Shown here: positions 9,499-17,503 of the stretch, one piece after another
Numbering within the stretch: position 1 is the first letter of the stretch
Layout: each line of letters begins with the position of its first letter
Source of the DNA: Arthrobacter citreus
Lineage (GTDB): Bacteria > Actinomycetota > Actinomycetes > Actinomycetales > Micrococcaceae
Direction: 5' to 3'
Assembly (NCBI RefSeq): GCF_038405225.1
Contig: NZ_CP151657.1
Location: 1,860,001-1,924,000, forward strand
Length of the DNA: 64,000 nt
The notes under the pieces: generated by a model
Databases searched by the model: none
What the model saw: the letters and a program-made list of their open reading frames with translations, nothing else
What the model was told of the DNA's origin: nothing
Made by a program: the position numbers and the translations under genes

Positions 9499-10839
9499 CT
9501 AGAGAATGCCCAGGTTTTTCCGCAGCTCGAACTGTGTGACGTGCTGGCGGTATTCGTTCCATTCGGCGCGCTTGTTCCGCAGGAAGTTCTCGAACACCTG
9601 CTCGCCGAGGATATCGGCCACCAGTTCCGACTCCTCCATGGCCCGCACGGCGTCATGCAGTGAGGCCGGCAGCGGATCCAGGCCCATGGCGCGCCGTTCG
9701 GCCGCCGAGAGGCTCTCGACGTCGTCCTCAGCCCCGGCGGGAAGCTCATAGCCCTCTTCAATGCCCTTGAGCCCGGCGCCGAGCAGCACCGCGTAGGAGA
9801 GGTAGGGGTTGGCGGCGGAGTCAATGCCCCGGTACTCGATGCGCGCGGACTGGCCCTTGCCGGGCTTGTACAGCGGAACCCGGACCAGCGCTGAGCGGTT
9901 ATTGTGGCCCCAGGACACGTAGCTGGGCGCCTCGCCGCCGCCCCAGAGCCGCTTGTAGGAGTTCACGAACTGGTTGGTCACCGCGGTGAATTCCGGAGCG
10001 TGGCGGAGCACGCCGGCGATGAACTGGCGTGCCGTCTTGGACAGCTGGAATTCCGCGCCGGCCTCGAAGAACGCGTTGGTGTCACCCTCGAACAGCGAGA
10101 GGTGCGTGTGCATGCCGGAGCCGGGGTGGTCGGAGAAGGGCTTTGGCATGAACGTGGCGTAGCAGTTGGTGGTCAGTGCCACTTCCTTGACCACGGTGCG
10201 GAACGTCATGATGTTGTCCGCCGTCTGCAGCGCATCCGCGTACCGGAGGTCAATTTCGTTCTGACCGGGGCCGGCCTCGTGGTGGCTGAACTCCACCGAG
10301 ATGCCCACGGCTTCAAGCATGGACACCGCGGTGCGGCGGAAGTCCTGGGCCACGCCGCCGGGGACGTGGTCGAAGTAGCCGGCCCGGTCCACCGGGACGG
10401 GCTCGCCGTCGGGGCCCAGCTCATCGGACTTCAGCAGGTAGAACTCGATCTCGGGGTGGGTGTAGCAGGTAAAGCCCATGTCAGCGGCCTTGGCCAGCTG
10501 GCGCTTGAGCACGTTGCGCGGGTCCGCGGCGGAGGGCTGGCCGTCCGGGGTGAGGACGTCGCAGAACATGCGTGATGTCTGCTCGGAGTCCCCGCGCCAC
10601 GGCAGGATCTGGAAGGTGGAGGGGTCCGGCTGGGCCAGCATGTCCGATTCGAAGACACGGGCCAAGCCCTCGATCGAGGAACCGTCAAAGCCCAGGCCTT
10701 CCTCGAAGGCGCCTTCAACCTCGGCCGGAGCCAGGGCCACGGATTTCAGGGTGCCGACAACATCGGTAAACCACAACCGCACAAACCGGACGTCTCGCTC
10801 TTCGATGGTGCGCAAAACGAATTCCTGCTGGCGGTTCAT
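9499..10839 (-). CDS. glnA2: Type I glutamine synthetase, GlnA2-like
   Basis: A 446-residue GSI enzyme: N-terminal beta-grasp (VRFVRLWFTDVVGTLKSV), GLGFDGSSIEG, metal/ammonia site NEIDLRYADALQTADN, and catalytic KPFSDHPGSGMHTHLS. Length and position next to glnE match mycobacterial glnA2. The region that carries the adenylylated tyrosine in GSI-beta enzymes (NLYDLPPEE in E. coli) reads EGYELPAGAEDDVESLS here, so it is probably not a GlnE target. ATG at 10839 follows AGAGGG. A TAGAGT -10 candidate at 10912-10917 would give a leader of roughly 65 nt. Confidence 0.95.
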   Translation of the reverse strand: MNRQQEFVLRTIEERDVRFVRLWFTDVVGTLKSVALAPAEVEGAFEEGLGFDGSSIEGLARVFESDMLAQPDPSTFQILPWRGDSEQTSRMFCDVLTPDGQPSAADPRNVLKRQLAKAADMGFTCYTHPEIEFYLLKSDELGPDGEPVPVDRAGYFDHVPGGVAQDFRRTAVSMLEAVGISVEFSHHEAGPGQNEIDLRYADALQTADNIMTFRTVVKEVALTTNCYATFMPKPFSDHPGSGMHTHLSLFEGDTNAFFEAGAEFQLSKTARQFIAGVLRHAPEFTAVTNQFVNSYKRLWGGGEAPSYVSWGHNNRSALVRVPLYKPGKGQSARIEYRGIDSAANPYLSYAVLLGAGLKGIEEGYELPAGAEDDVESLSAAERRAMGLDPLPASLHDAVRAMEESELVADILGEQVFENFLRNKRAEWNEYRQHVTQFELRKNLGIL

Positions 10840-11066
10840 CCCTACCCTCTTTCTGGACGGTGGGACTGCCCGGTTTCCCCGGTGCGGTCCCTGTGCTTCA
10901 AGCCTTCCTTCACTCTACCCATCCCGCGGCTGATTTCCGCCGCGGCTGCCCCCGCGGTCCCCGCGTTACGGCGAGCGTTACGGGAGACGCGGCACCATGC
11001 CGCCTTCCTGCGCCGATTGGGCCGCCCGGCTTAGGGGAACTGTGCCGCAGCACCCTTCGCTTTTAG

Positions 11067-11072
11067 TAGGCT
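11067..11072 (+). promoter_or_regulatory. -10 box of leaderless panB promoter
   Basis: TAGGCT ends 6 nt before the panB ATG and no ribosome-binding site is present, so transcription should begin at or next to the A of the start codon. The same hexamer and spacing recur before the NUDIX gene at 11978. Confidence 0.65.
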
Positions 11073-11078
11073 CGGCTC

Positions 11079-11945
11079 ATGAGTGACGCCGAGCACCCCG
11101 CCCCCTACGCCGCCGGACCTGGCTCTTCCGAAAGCACCAAACCCGCCGGTCCGCGCCGCATCCGCATCCCGCACCTGCAGCAGATGAAGGACTCCGGGCA
11201 GCATTTCGCGATGCTCACCGCCTATGACCAGTACACGGCCGGCATCTTCGACGAGGCGGGCATCGAGGTGCTGCTGGTGGGTGACTCAGCGGCCAACAAC
11301 GTGATGGGGCACGCCACCACCCTGCCGATCACGCTGGACGAGATGATTGTGTTTGCCCGGTCGGTGACCGCCGGTGCCAGCAGGTCGCTGGTGGTCTGCG
11401 ATCTGCCCTTCGGTTCCTACGAAGTGTCACCGGAGCAGGCCGTTCAGTCCTCCATCCGGCTGCTCAAGGAAGGGCTGGTGCACGCGGTGAAGATGGAAGG
11501 CGGCGCCTTCTACGCACCGCACGTGCGCGCCCTCACTGCAGCGGGAATCCCCGTGATGGCGCATGTGGGGTTCACCCCGCAGAGCGAGCACGCCCTGGGC
11601 GGCTACCGGGTCCAGGGCCGCGGCGATGCACGCCGCGCGGTGCTCGACGACGCCGCCGCACTGGCGGAGGCGGGTGCCTTCTGCGTCCTCATGGAAATGG
11701 TGCCGGCCGACGTCGCCGCCGAGGTGGATGCCGCCGTCGCCGTCCCCACCATCGGCATCGGAGCCGGCAACGCCACCACCGGCCAGGTGCTGGTCTGGCA
11801 GGACATGGCCGGGATGCGCGGCGGCACCATGCCAAGGTTCGTCAAACAGTTCGCCGACGTCCGGTCAGTGCTCTCCCAAGCGGCCAGGACGTACGCGGAC
11901 GAGGTTCGCGGCGGCACCTTTCCCGGGCCCGAGCACAGCTTCTGA
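11079..11945 (+). CDS. panB: 3-methyl-2-oxobutanoate hydroxymethyltransferase
   Basis: A 288-residue cytoplasmic enzyme of pantothenate and CoA biosynthesis that transfers a hydroxymethyl group from methylenetetrahydrofolate to 2-oxoisovalerate. Family blocks are clear: [34 protein letters not shown] (metal Asp), [54 protein letters not shown] and [21 protein letters not shown]. About 25 polar residues precede the conserved core. It is transcribed divergently from glnA2 and apparently leaderless. The partner panC and panD genes are not in the window. Confidence 0.97.
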   Translation: MSDAEHPAPYAAGPGSSESTKPAGPRRIRIPHLQQMKDSGQHFAMLTAYDQYTAGIFDEAGIEVLLVGDSAANNVMGHATTLPITLDEMIVFARSVTAGASRSLVVCDLPFGSYEVSPEQAVQSSIRLLKEGLVHAVKMEGGAFYAPHVRALTAAGIPVMAHVGFTPQSEHALGGYRVQGRGDARRAVLDDAAALAEAGAFCVLMEMVPADVAAEVDAAVAVPTIGIGAGNATTGQVLVWQDMAGMRGGTMPRFVKQFADVRSVLSQAARTYADEVRGGTFPGPEHSF

Positions 11946-11977
11946 GCGCGCTCCCGCTGCCGGACAGGGTCACCGGG

Positions 11978-11983
11978 TAGGCT
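11978..11983 (+). promoter_or_regulatory. -10 box of leaderless NUDIX gene promoter
   Basis: TAGGCT lies exactly 6 nt before the GTG at 11990, with no Shine-Dalgarno sequence. This fits leaderless initiation and fixes the GTG as the start. Confidence 0.6.
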
Positions 11984-11989
11984 CGCCGG

Positions 11990-12427
11990 GTGGAAAAGAG
12001 CACCAGTGAAAAAGTCGTCTGTTATGTGGTGCAGGGTGAGCACCTCCTGGTGTTCACCCACCTGGACGTTCCCCTCGACGTCACCGGGGTCCAGGTTCCA
12101 GCGGGCACCGTCCGCCTGGGCGAAGACCCCGCCGCTGCGGCGGTACGCGAAGTGCTGGAGGAGACCGGCCTCAGGGCAGTGGTGGTGCGCCGGCTCGGAA
12201 CCGCCGCCTATGACTACTCCCCCGCACGGTTCGAGACAGCCACTCGGCACTTCTTCCTCCTGAGCCCCGCCACGCCTGCTGCCACCGCGCAACGGTGGGA
12301 AGCCGGCGAGTCCGATCCGGAACACGGCAGCGGGACCAAGCGCTGGGAGTGCCGGTGGATGCCGCTGACGCAGGCTCATGTACTGTCCGCCGGCCTGGGG
12401 GCCATGGTGGGATCCCTTTACGACTAG
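11990..12427 (+). CDS. NUDIX hydrolase
   Basis: A 145-residue single-domain protein with a complete Nudix box: G-x5-E-x7-REVLEETGL, within GTVRLGEDPAAAAVREVLEE. The box coordinates Mg and hydrolyses a nucleoside diphosphate linked to another group. The substrate is not predictable; the MutT-like size leaves many options. GTG start at 11990, leaderless. It converges on the small gene at 12444-12620, with only 16 nt between the stops and no clear hairpin. Confidence 0.9.
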   Translation: MEKSTSEKVVCYVVQGEHLLVFTHLDVPLDVTGVQVPAGTVRLGEDPAAAAVREVLEETGLRAVVVRRLGTAAYDYSPARFETATRHFFLLSPATPAATAQRWEAGESDPEHGSGTKRWECRWMPLTQAHVLSAGLGAMVGSLYD

Positions 12428-12443
12428 GAACCCACGGAGCCGG

Positions 12444-12620
12444 TTACCAGTTGCGGTTTTCTTCGTCTTCCTTGTCCCAGGCCTCGTTGCGCTGCTGGAC
12501 CTTCTGCAGCGCAAGCTCTGCTTCCTCAGGGGTGGGATACGGGCCCAGCAGCTTGGTCCAGTCAGACTGCGGGCCCTTTTCGACCTCGTGGGTGACAACG
12601 TTGAACCAGTACTCAGCCAT
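12444..12620 (-). CDS. Small SPOR-like conserved protein
   Basis: A 58-residue protein, MAEYWFNVVTHEVEKGPQ..., then GPYPTPEEAELALQKVQQRNEAW and an acidic tail. ATG at 12620 has AAGGAG 8 nt upstream. It resembles the short 'SPOR domain-containing' proteins annotated next to map in Arthrobacter-type genomes, though no peptidoglycan-binding residues can be argued from so short a chain. A longer frame that reads on into map is a shadow. It is transcribed divergently from map with about 90 nt between. Confidence 0.75.
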   Translation of the reverse strand: MAEYWFNVVTHEVEKGPQSDWTKLLGPYPTPEEAELALQKVQQRNEAWDKEDEENRNW

Positions 12621-12695
12621 GATGTGCGCTCCTTGAAAAGGCTTCCGGCCCCCCGGCTGGGGCGCCCCGGTGCCGCGGCATAAGCCGTCCGGCGA

Positions 12696-12701
12696 TAAGA
12701 T
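12696..12701 (+). promoter_or_regulatory. -10 box of leaderless map promoter
   Basis: TAAGAT lies 7 nt before the ATG at 12709. No ribosome-binding site precedes this ATG, which supports a leaderless transcript and the choice of 12709 over an ATG at 12670 upstream of the promoter. Confidence 0.6.
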
Positions 12702-12708
12702 CGATGGT

Positions 12709-13587
12709 ATGCCCCACACTCTTGCCACCGCACCCCTCGGCCACCTCACTCCGGGAACTGTGAGCCCCCGCCTGCCGGTTCCCGCGTCCATCGCGCGGCC
12801 GGAATATGTGGGCAAGGAAGCTCCCGTCCCGTTCACCGGTTCCGAGGTCAAGTCAGCCGAGACCATCGAGAAGATCCGCATCGCCAGCAAAATCGCAGCC
12901 CAGGCGATCGTGGAGGTGGGCAAGCACATCGTCCCCGGCGTCACCACCGACGAGCTCGACCGGGTTGGCCACGAATTCCTCCTGGACCACAAGGCCTACC
13001 CGTCAACCCTGGGATACCGGGGTTTCCCGAAGTCCCTGTGCTCCTCGGTCAATGAGGTCATCTGCCACGGCATTCCGGACACCACGGTGCTTGAAGACGG
13101 CGACATCATCAACATCGATATCACCGCTTACATCAACGGCGTGCATGGCGACACGAACTGGACGTTCCTGGTGGGCGACGTGGATGAAGAGTCCCGCCTG
13201 CTGGTGGAGCGCACCTCCGAATCCCTCCGGCGGGCCATCAAGGCGGTCATGCCGGGCCGGGAAATCAACGTTATTGGCCGCACCATCGAGTCCTACGCCA
13301 AGCGCTTCGGCTATGGCGTGGTCCGCGATTTCACGGGCCACGGAGTGGGCGAAGCGTTCCACACCGGCCTGATCATTCCCCACTACGACGCCGCGCCGGC
13401 CTACAGCCGTCTGATCGAACCGGGAATGGTGTTTACCATTGAGCCTATGCTCACACTTGGCACCATCGAGTGGGACATGTGGGATGACGATTGGACCGTC
13501 CTCACCAAGGACCGCAAACGAACCGCCCAATTTGAGCACACCCTGCTGGTCACGGATACCGGCGCTGAAGTTTTGACCCTCCCCTGA
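12709..13587 (+). CDS. map: Methionine aminopeptidase, type I
   Basis: A 292-residue enzyme that removes the initiator methionine. The five metal ligands are visible: Asp in [10 protein letters not shown], Asp in HGDTNW, His in [12 protein letters not shown], Glu in FTIEPML and Glu in [12 protein letters not shown] ~40-residue N-terminal extension ([15 protein letters not shown]) ahead of the catalytic core, as in the mycobacterial MapB type, contains a PxxP-like stretch. It is followed 42 nt later by ppgK, which has its own ribosome site. Confidence 0.96.
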   Translation: MPHTLATAPLGHLTPGTVSPRLPVPASIARPEYVGKEAPVPFTGSEVKSAETIEKIRIASKIAAQAIVEVGKHIVPGVTTDELDRVGHEFLLDHKAYPSTLGYRGFPKSLCSSVNEVICHGIPDTTVLEDGDIINIDITAYINGVHGDTNWTFLVGDVDEESRLLVERTSESLRRAIKAVMPGREINVIGRTIESYAKRFGYGVVRDFTGHGVGEAFHTGLIIPHYDAAPAYSRLIEPGMVFTIEPMLTLGTIEWDMWDDDWTVLTKDRKRTAQFEHTLLVTDTGAEVLTLP

Positions 13588-13629
13588 GCAGCGTTCGCGC
13601 CGCCGAGACAGACCTACATCTGGAGAACC

Positions 13630-14436
13630 ATGGCCAAGAAACATAAGAGCAAGCACGGCGACGGCAACGCGGTCATCGGCATTGATATCGGCGGCACCGG
13701 CATCAAGGGCGGCATTGTCGACCTGACCAAGGGCAAGCTGATCGGTGAGCGGTTCCGCATTCCCACGCCGCAGCCTGCCACCCCCGAGGCCGTGGCCGGC
13801 GTGGTGGGACAGATCGTCGCCGAGCTGTCCTCGCGTCCGGAGGGGCCGGGCCCCGATGTTCCTGTCGGAGTCACTTTCCCGGCCATCATCCAGCACGGTG
13901 TGGCACGCTCCGCGGCGAACGTGGACAAGAGCTGGGTGGACACCGATGTGGACGCGCTGCTCACCAATGCGCTGAACCGCGAGGTCCAGGTCATGAATGA
14001 TGCTGATGCCGCCGGGCTGGCCGAAGCACGCTACGGCGCCGGCCGCGGCATCGACGGCACCGTTCTGGTGATCACCCTGGGCACCGGAATCGGCTCCGCC
14101 CTGATCCACCAGGGCGTTCTGATTCCCAATGCGGAACTGGGACACCTGGAAATTGACGGGTACGACGCCGAAAGCCGGGCTTCCGCCTCAGCCCGCGAAC
14201 GCGATGACATCAGCTGGGAAGAGTACGCCAAGCGCCTGCAGCGCTACTTCTCCCACGTGGAGTTCCTGTTCTCCCCGGACCTGTTTGTGGTTGGCGGCGG
14301 CATCTCCAAGCGCAGCGAGGATTTCCTGCCGCTGCTGGACCTGCGCACGCCGCTGGTGACCGCCAACCTCAAGAACAATGCGGGCATCGTGGGTGCTGCC
14401 CTTCAGGCGGCAATGCACTTCAAGTACATCAAGTAG
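13630..14436 (+). CDS. ppgK: Polyphosphate glucokinase
   Basis: A 268-residue ROK-fold kinase that phosphorylates glucose with polyphosphate (and often ATP). Phosphate-binding motif GIDIGGTGIKGGIVD, glucose-binding VMNDADAAGLAEARYGAG, nucleotide motif VITLGTGIGSALI, then AELGHLEIDG (catalytic region) and VVGGGISKR. The distinctive IDIGGTGIKG and a C-terminus with HVEFLFSPDLFVVGG are those of actinobacterial PpgK rather than ordinary glucokinase. It also lacks the CxCGxxGC zinc motif found in the second ROK gene of this window. ATG has GGAG 4 nt upstream. Confidence 0.95.
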   Translation: MAKKHKSKHGDGNAVIGIDIGGTGIKGGIVDLTKGKLIGERFRIPTPQPATPEAVAGVVGQIVAELSSRPEGPGPDVPVGVTFPAIIQHGVARSAANVDKSWVDTDVDALLTNALNREVQVMNDADAAGLAEARYGAGRGIDGTVLVITLGTGIGSALIHQGVLIPNAELGHLEIDGYDAESRASASARERDDISWEEYAKRLQRYFSHVEFLFSPDLFVVGGGISKRSEDFLPLLDLRTPLVTANLKNNAGIVGAALQAAMHFKYIK

Positions 14437-14487
14437 AACCCGGCGAAGGCTCGGCGGCATTGACGATCCGCTGGGCAGGTTAAGCCC

Positions 14488-14524
14488 GGAAAGCGGCGGC
14501 AGGATTTCCCTGCCGCCGCTTTCC
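14488..14524. terminator. Bidirectional terminator between ppgK and nrdR
   Basis: A perfect 16-bp inverted repeat (14488-14503 with 14509-14524) with a 5-nt loop lies between the convergent stops of ppgK and nrdR. Confidence 0.85.
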
Positions 14525-14540
14525 GCGTCACAAGAGCTTG

Positions 14541-15038
14541 TCAGCGGGCGCTGAGCGGCCGCTGGGATCCGGCCGGAACGGCGCCCTGACGCGCGGATTC
14601 CCCGCGGAGTTCAGCTATCGCTGCTTCGAAGTCTTCCAGCGATTCGAAAGCCTGATACACGCTCGCGAACCGCAGATAGGCCACCTGGTCCAGCTTCTGC
14701 AGCGGCTTGAGGATGGCCAGTCCCACCTCATGCGCATCAATTTCAGCCACACCGCTGGCACGGATCGATTCCTCGACCTCCTGCGCCAGCATGGCCAGGT
14801 CATCCTCGCTCACGGGCCGCCCCTGGCATGCCTTGCGCACACCATTGATGACCTTGCCGCGGCTGAAGGGCTCGCCGACACCGGAACGCTTAATGACGCT
14901 CAGGCTGGTGGTCTCCACCGTGCTGAACCTGCGCCCGCATTCGGGACACTGGCGGCGGCGTCGGATGGCGGATCCGTCGTCGGCCAGGCGGCTGTCGACG
15001 ACGCGGGAATCAGCGTTGCGGCAGAACGGACAGTACAT
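14541..15038 (-). CDS. nrdR: Transcriptional repressor of ribonucleotide reductase genes
   Basis: A 165-residue NrdR: N-terminal zinc ribbon [17 protein letters not shown]...[15 protein letters not shown] with the two CxxC pairs, then an ATP-cone ([29 protein letters not shown]). It senses ATP/dATP and binds tandem NrdR boxes at nrd promoters. No nrd structural gene is in the window. ATG at 15038 has AAAGGA 6 nt upstream. A TAGAAT -10 candidate (15140-15135) with TTGGTG about 18 nt upstream would be its promoter, and NrdR-like boxes lie just above it. Confidence 0.96.
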   Translation of the reverse strand: MYCPFCRNADSRVVDSRLADDGSAIRRRRQCPECGRRFSTVETTSLSVIKRSGVGEPFSRGKVINGVRKACQGRPVSEDDLAMLAQEVEESIRASGVAEIDAHEVGLAILKPLQKLDQVAYLRFASVYQAFESLEDFEAAIAELRGESARQGAVPAGSQRPLSAR

Positions 15039-15171
15039 CCGGTGTCCTTTCGCTGGAGGTCAATGGCCGGCAGGCACCCACGCCTGCTGCGTCACGCACC
15101 AGGCCCGGTACAGCAAAAGCTGCACTGCGCACTCATTCTAGAGCCGCAGCACTGACATCACCAACTACCCG

Positions 15172-15209
15172 TCACCTTATGTAGTAGGACCAGCCACTAC
15201 ATATGGTGG
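15172..15209 (-). promoter_or_regulatory. Candidate tandem NrdR boxes upstream of nrdR
   Basis: CCACTACATATGGTGG (15194-15209) agrees at 12 of 16 positions with the NrdR-box consensus ACACWATATATWGTGT. A weaker copy (TCACCTTATGTAGTAG, 15172-15187) lies 22 nt away, about two helical turns. They also form a perfect 8-bp dyad, TATGTAGT/ACTACATA. The pair sits in the 222-nt gap between hisD and nrdR, above the nrdR -35 region, so autoregulation is the natural reading but is inferred. Confidence 0.45.
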
Positions 15210-15259
15210 TCCACCCTGCCGGCTGTGCACCGTCGGGCGGCATTCAGTTACGGCATGGT

Positions 15260-16612
15260 TCAGGATTCGAACCGAATGGACACCGCGTCTCCGTGGGCAG
15301 GGAGATCCTCCGCCCGGGACAGCGCCACAACGTGGCCGGTGACTTCCTGCAGGGCAGCACGGTCATAGTTGATGACCTGGATGGCGTGCATGAAGGTGGT
15401 GACGTTCAGTCCGGAGGAGAAGGCAGCGGTTCCCGCGGTGGGAAGGACGTGGTTTGACCCGGAGCAGTAGTCGCCGAGGCTGACCGGGCTGTAGTTTCCG
15501 ACAAAGACCGCCCCGGCACTGGTGATCCGGGCAGCATCAGCCGCCGCACCGGCCGTTTGGATTTCCAGGTGCTCCGCACCGTAGGCGTTGCAGACGGCAA
15601 TCCCCTGGTCCAGGTCATCCACGAGGATGGTTCCGGACTGGGCGCCGGAAAGCGCGGTTTCCACGCGGGCGCTGTGCCGGGTGGCCGGAACCTGCAGGCC
15701 CAGTTCCTCCCGGACGCGTTCGGCCAGTTCCGGGGAATCGGTGACAAGGACGGACGCGGCGTTGGGGTCATGCTCAGCCTGGCTGATGAGATCGGCGGCG
15801 ATGAGGCGCGGATTTGCCCCGCCGTCGGCCAGGATGGCGATCTCGGTGGGGCCGGCTTCGGCATCGATTCCCACAACACCCTTCACCAGGCGCTTGGCCG
15901 TGGCGACGTACACGTTGCCCGGTCCGGTGACAACGTCCACCGGAGCCAGCTCGGGGTTGGAACCGGCGGCCGGAATGCCGTAGGCAAAGGCCGCGATAGC
16001 CTGGGCGCCGCCCATCGCGTACACCTCTTCGATGCCCAGCAGTTCCGCCGCGGCCAGGATGGTCGGGTGGGGCAGGCCGCTGAATTCCTTTTGCGGCGGT
16101 GATGCCACTGCCAGCGAGCGGACGCCGGCTGCCTGCGCCGGAACCACGTTCATGACCACGGAAGACGGATATACGGCCAGGCCGCCTGGAACGTACAGGC
16201 CCACGCGGCCCACCGGAAGCCAGTTCTGCGAAACGTTGGCGCCGGGGCCAATCCGCAGCTCGGTGTTCTGCGGGCGCTGGGCCTCAGCAAAGAGCCGCGC
16301 CCGGCGGATGGATTCTTCCAGGGCTTCCCGGATGGCAGGATCAAGCTGCGCCAGCGCCGCCTTCATGGCTTCCCGCGGCACCAGGGGGTGGTCCTGTTCC
16401 ACGCCGTCGAACCGGGCTGCCAGCTCGCTAAGGGCGTCGAAGCCGCGGGCGCGGACATCGGCAATGATGCCGGCGACGGCGTCGGAGGCCACCTCGGTGG
16501 TGGTTTCCGCGCGCGGCATCGCGTTCTTCAGGCCGGCCGGGGTCAGATGCTGCCCGCGCAGGTCGATGGTTCGGAAAGATTCGAAGGCGAGGACTGAACT
16601 GGAGGAAGTCAC
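15260..16612 (-). CDS. hisD: Histidinol dehydrogenase
   Basis: A 450-residue NAD-dependent enzyme for the last two oxidation steps of histidine synthesis (histidinol to histidine). Conserved blocks: [70 protein letters not shown], and zinc/catalytic residues in [26 protein letters not shown]. The GTG at 16612 (VTSSSS) is preferred: a TAGAAT -10 sits 7 nt upstream and overlaps the alternative ATG at 16621, so a leaderless mRNA could not start earlier. Other his genes are not nearby downstream. Confidence 0.95.
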   Translation of the reverse strand: MTSSSSVLAFESFRTIDLRGQHLTPAGLKNAMPRAETTTEVASDAVAGIIADVRARGFDALSELAARFDGVEQDHPLVPREAMKAALAQLDPAIREALEESIRRARLFAEAQRPQNTELRIGPGANVSQNWLPVGRVGLYVPGGLAVYPSSVVMNVVPAQAAGVRSLAVASPPQKEFSGLPHPTILAAAELLGIEEVYAMGGAQAIAAFAYGIPAAGSNPELAPVDVVTGPGNVYVATAKRLVKGVVGIDAEAGPTEIAILADGGANPRLIAADLISQAEHDPNAASVLVTDSPELAERVREELGLQVPATRHSARVETALSGAQSGTILVDDLDQGIAVCNAYGAEHLEIQTAGAAADAARITSAGAVFVGNYSPVSLGDYCSGSNHVLPTAGTAAFSSGLNVTTFMHAIQVINYDRAALQEVTGHVVALSRAEDLPAHGDAVSIRFES

Positions 16613-16619
16613 GTCTTCC

Positions 16620-16625
16620 ATTCTA
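16620..16625 (-). promoter_or_regulatory. -10 box of leaderless hisD promoter
   Basis: TAGAAT on the minus strand ends 7 nt before the hisD GTG. Its position decides the start codon, because an in-frame ATG would lie within the box itself. Confidence 0.65.
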
Positions 16626-16813
16626 CCCAAGCGCCTGTTCAGCCGTTCGACGACGGTGCCAGCGTTACGCCGCGAGGCCGGGTTGGGGCGGATTCGGGGC
16701 GGTCAGGTCTGCCGGGTGGTGGCAGCGGAGTTCTACTGGGCGAAACGTTATGGGTTCTGCGGATCCCTGTAGGCATCTTTCGGGCAGATAAACGGTTCAG
16801 AGGCCCCTTGACC

Positions 16814-16951
16814 GGATCCATAGTGCAGATAACGGGACAACGGAGAATCCATTGTGCAGATAACGGGCCCAAAACCCGGTTTTCGGGCACTTTAGGCCCC
16901 TGATCTGCGCAATAGATCTCCCGAAAGCCCCTGATCTGCGCAATGGATCCG
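16814..16951. repeat. Paired 31-bp intergenic repeats in inverted arrangement (REP/BIME-like)
   Basis: Two direct copies of a ~23-nt motif (core GTGCAGATAACGGG) start at 16814 and 16845, 31 nt apart. Two copies in inverse orientation (core CCCCTGATCTGCGCAAT) start at 16897 and 16928, also exactly 31 nt apart. Between the pairs lies a small palindrome, AAAACC-C-GGTTTT, at about 16871-16883. A degenerate fifth copy (GGGCAGATAAACGG) begins near 16783. The frame is not coding. The arrangement resembles bacterial interspersed mosaic elements; copies elsewhere in the genome cannot be checked here. Confidence 0.75.
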
Positions 16952-17085
16952 GGCATCCAGCCCGCCTTTTATCCGGGCGCCCTCCAGGACGTTTTCCCGG
17001 GCAACCTGCCCCGCCTATATCCAGGCGTCCTCCCGTGAGCCTTCCCAGGGATACGGGCAACCCGCCCGGCCTTTATCCCCCGTGT
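16951..17085. repeat. Degenerate ~50-nt tandem repeats
   Basis: Three diverged units begin with GGGCATCC/GGGCAACC at 16951, 16999 and 17055. Each continues with GCCCGCCTTTTATCC-like sequence (GCCCCGCCTATATCC, GCCCGGCCTTTATCC) and ends in a TTCCC tract. They run from the inverted repeats into the CTTCCC array. Minus-strand reading frames here are low-complexity products of the repeat and are not supported as genes. Confidence 0.55.
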
Positions 17086-17226
17086 CTTCCCCGGCGTCTT
17101 CCCCGTGCCTTCCCCCTGCCTTCCCCCGTACCTTCCCACGCATCTTCCCCCTGCCTTCCCCCGTACCTTCCCACGCATCTTCCCCGTGTCTTCCCCTGTG
17201 TCTTCCCCCGTGTCTTCCCCCGTGCC
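17086..17226. repeat. Polypyrimidine CTTCCC tandem array, 12 copies, period 11-12 nt
   Basis: CTTCCC starts at 17086, 17098, 17109, 17120, 17132, 17144, 17155, 17167, 17179, 17190, 17202 and 17214. Within it, 17109-17143 and 17144-17178 are a perfect 35-nt tandem duplication, evidence of recent slippage or unequal crossover. The plus strand is almost free of A. The array ends 13 nt before the -10 box of the HhH gene, so it may shape that promoter. Confidence 0.9.
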
Positions 17227-17238
17227 CGGCGCCGGCCG

Positions 17239-17244
17239 TAGGGT
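17239..17244 (+). promoter_or_regulatory. -10 box of leaderless HhH gene promoter
   Basis: TAGGGT is 6 nt upstream of the ATG at 17251, with no ribosome site. The position of a -35 element would fall next to the end of the CTTCCC array. Confidence 0.6.
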
Positions 17245-17250
17245 CGGGGC

Positions 17251-17445
17251 ATGACAACGGATCTGGACAGCCTGCCCCGGATCGGAGCGCCGGCAACGCG
17301 GGGGCTCAACGCTGCCGGCTATACGTCCCTGAAGGAGTTGGCGGACGCCGACCACGCCGAGCTGTCAAAGCTGCACGGCGTCGGCCCCAAGGCACTGCGC
17401 ATCATCGAAGAAGCCCTCCAGGACCACGGCCTCGCCCTGCGGTAG
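17251..17445 (+). CDS. Mini helix-hairpin-helix DNA-binding-like protein
   Basis: A 64-residue protein: LPRIGAPATRGLNAAGYTSL, then KELADADHAELSKLHGVGPKALRIIEEAL. It has two helix-hairpin-helix elements (RIGAPATRGL and HGVGPKALRII), like the fold of the RNA polymerase alpha C-terminal domain and of HhH repair proteins. It probably binds DNA non-specifically, which is inference. The gene stands alone between the repeat region and a terminator. Similar small 'HhH' proteins occur in Arthrobacter relatives, role unknown. Confidence 0.8.
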   Translation: MTTDLDSLPRIGAPATRGLNAAGYTSLKELADADHAELSKLHGVGPKALRIIEEALQDHGLALR

Positions 17446-17454
17446 CGCCGAGCT

Positions 17455-17494
17455 ACGCAGCCCTGCCCCGGTAGTTACGGTTGCAGGGCTGCGT
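17455..17494. terminator. Bidirectional terminator between HhH gene and dnaE
   Basis: A perfect 12-bp stem (ACGCAGCCCTGC at 17455-17466 with its complement at 17483-17494) and a 16-nt loop, placed between convergent stops. Confidence 0.75.
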
Positions 17495-17503
17495 CGCACC
17501 CCG

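Noticed and set aside
12621-12992. Upstream extension of the small SPOR-like gene to 182 residues
   Set aside because: It runs antisense through the map start and promoter. ATG 12620 has an ideal AAGGAG.
17086-17226. Possible CRISPR array
   Set aside because: Units are 11-12 nt with 4-6 nt variable parts, far shorter than CRISPR repeats and spacers, and no cas genes are present.
16969-17355. Minus-strand frames encoding Gly/Arg/Lys repeats across the CTTCCC array
   Set aside because: The peptide repetition only reflects the DNA repeat; unit lengths of 11 and 12 nt keep changing frame, and no ribosome site or conserved start is seen.
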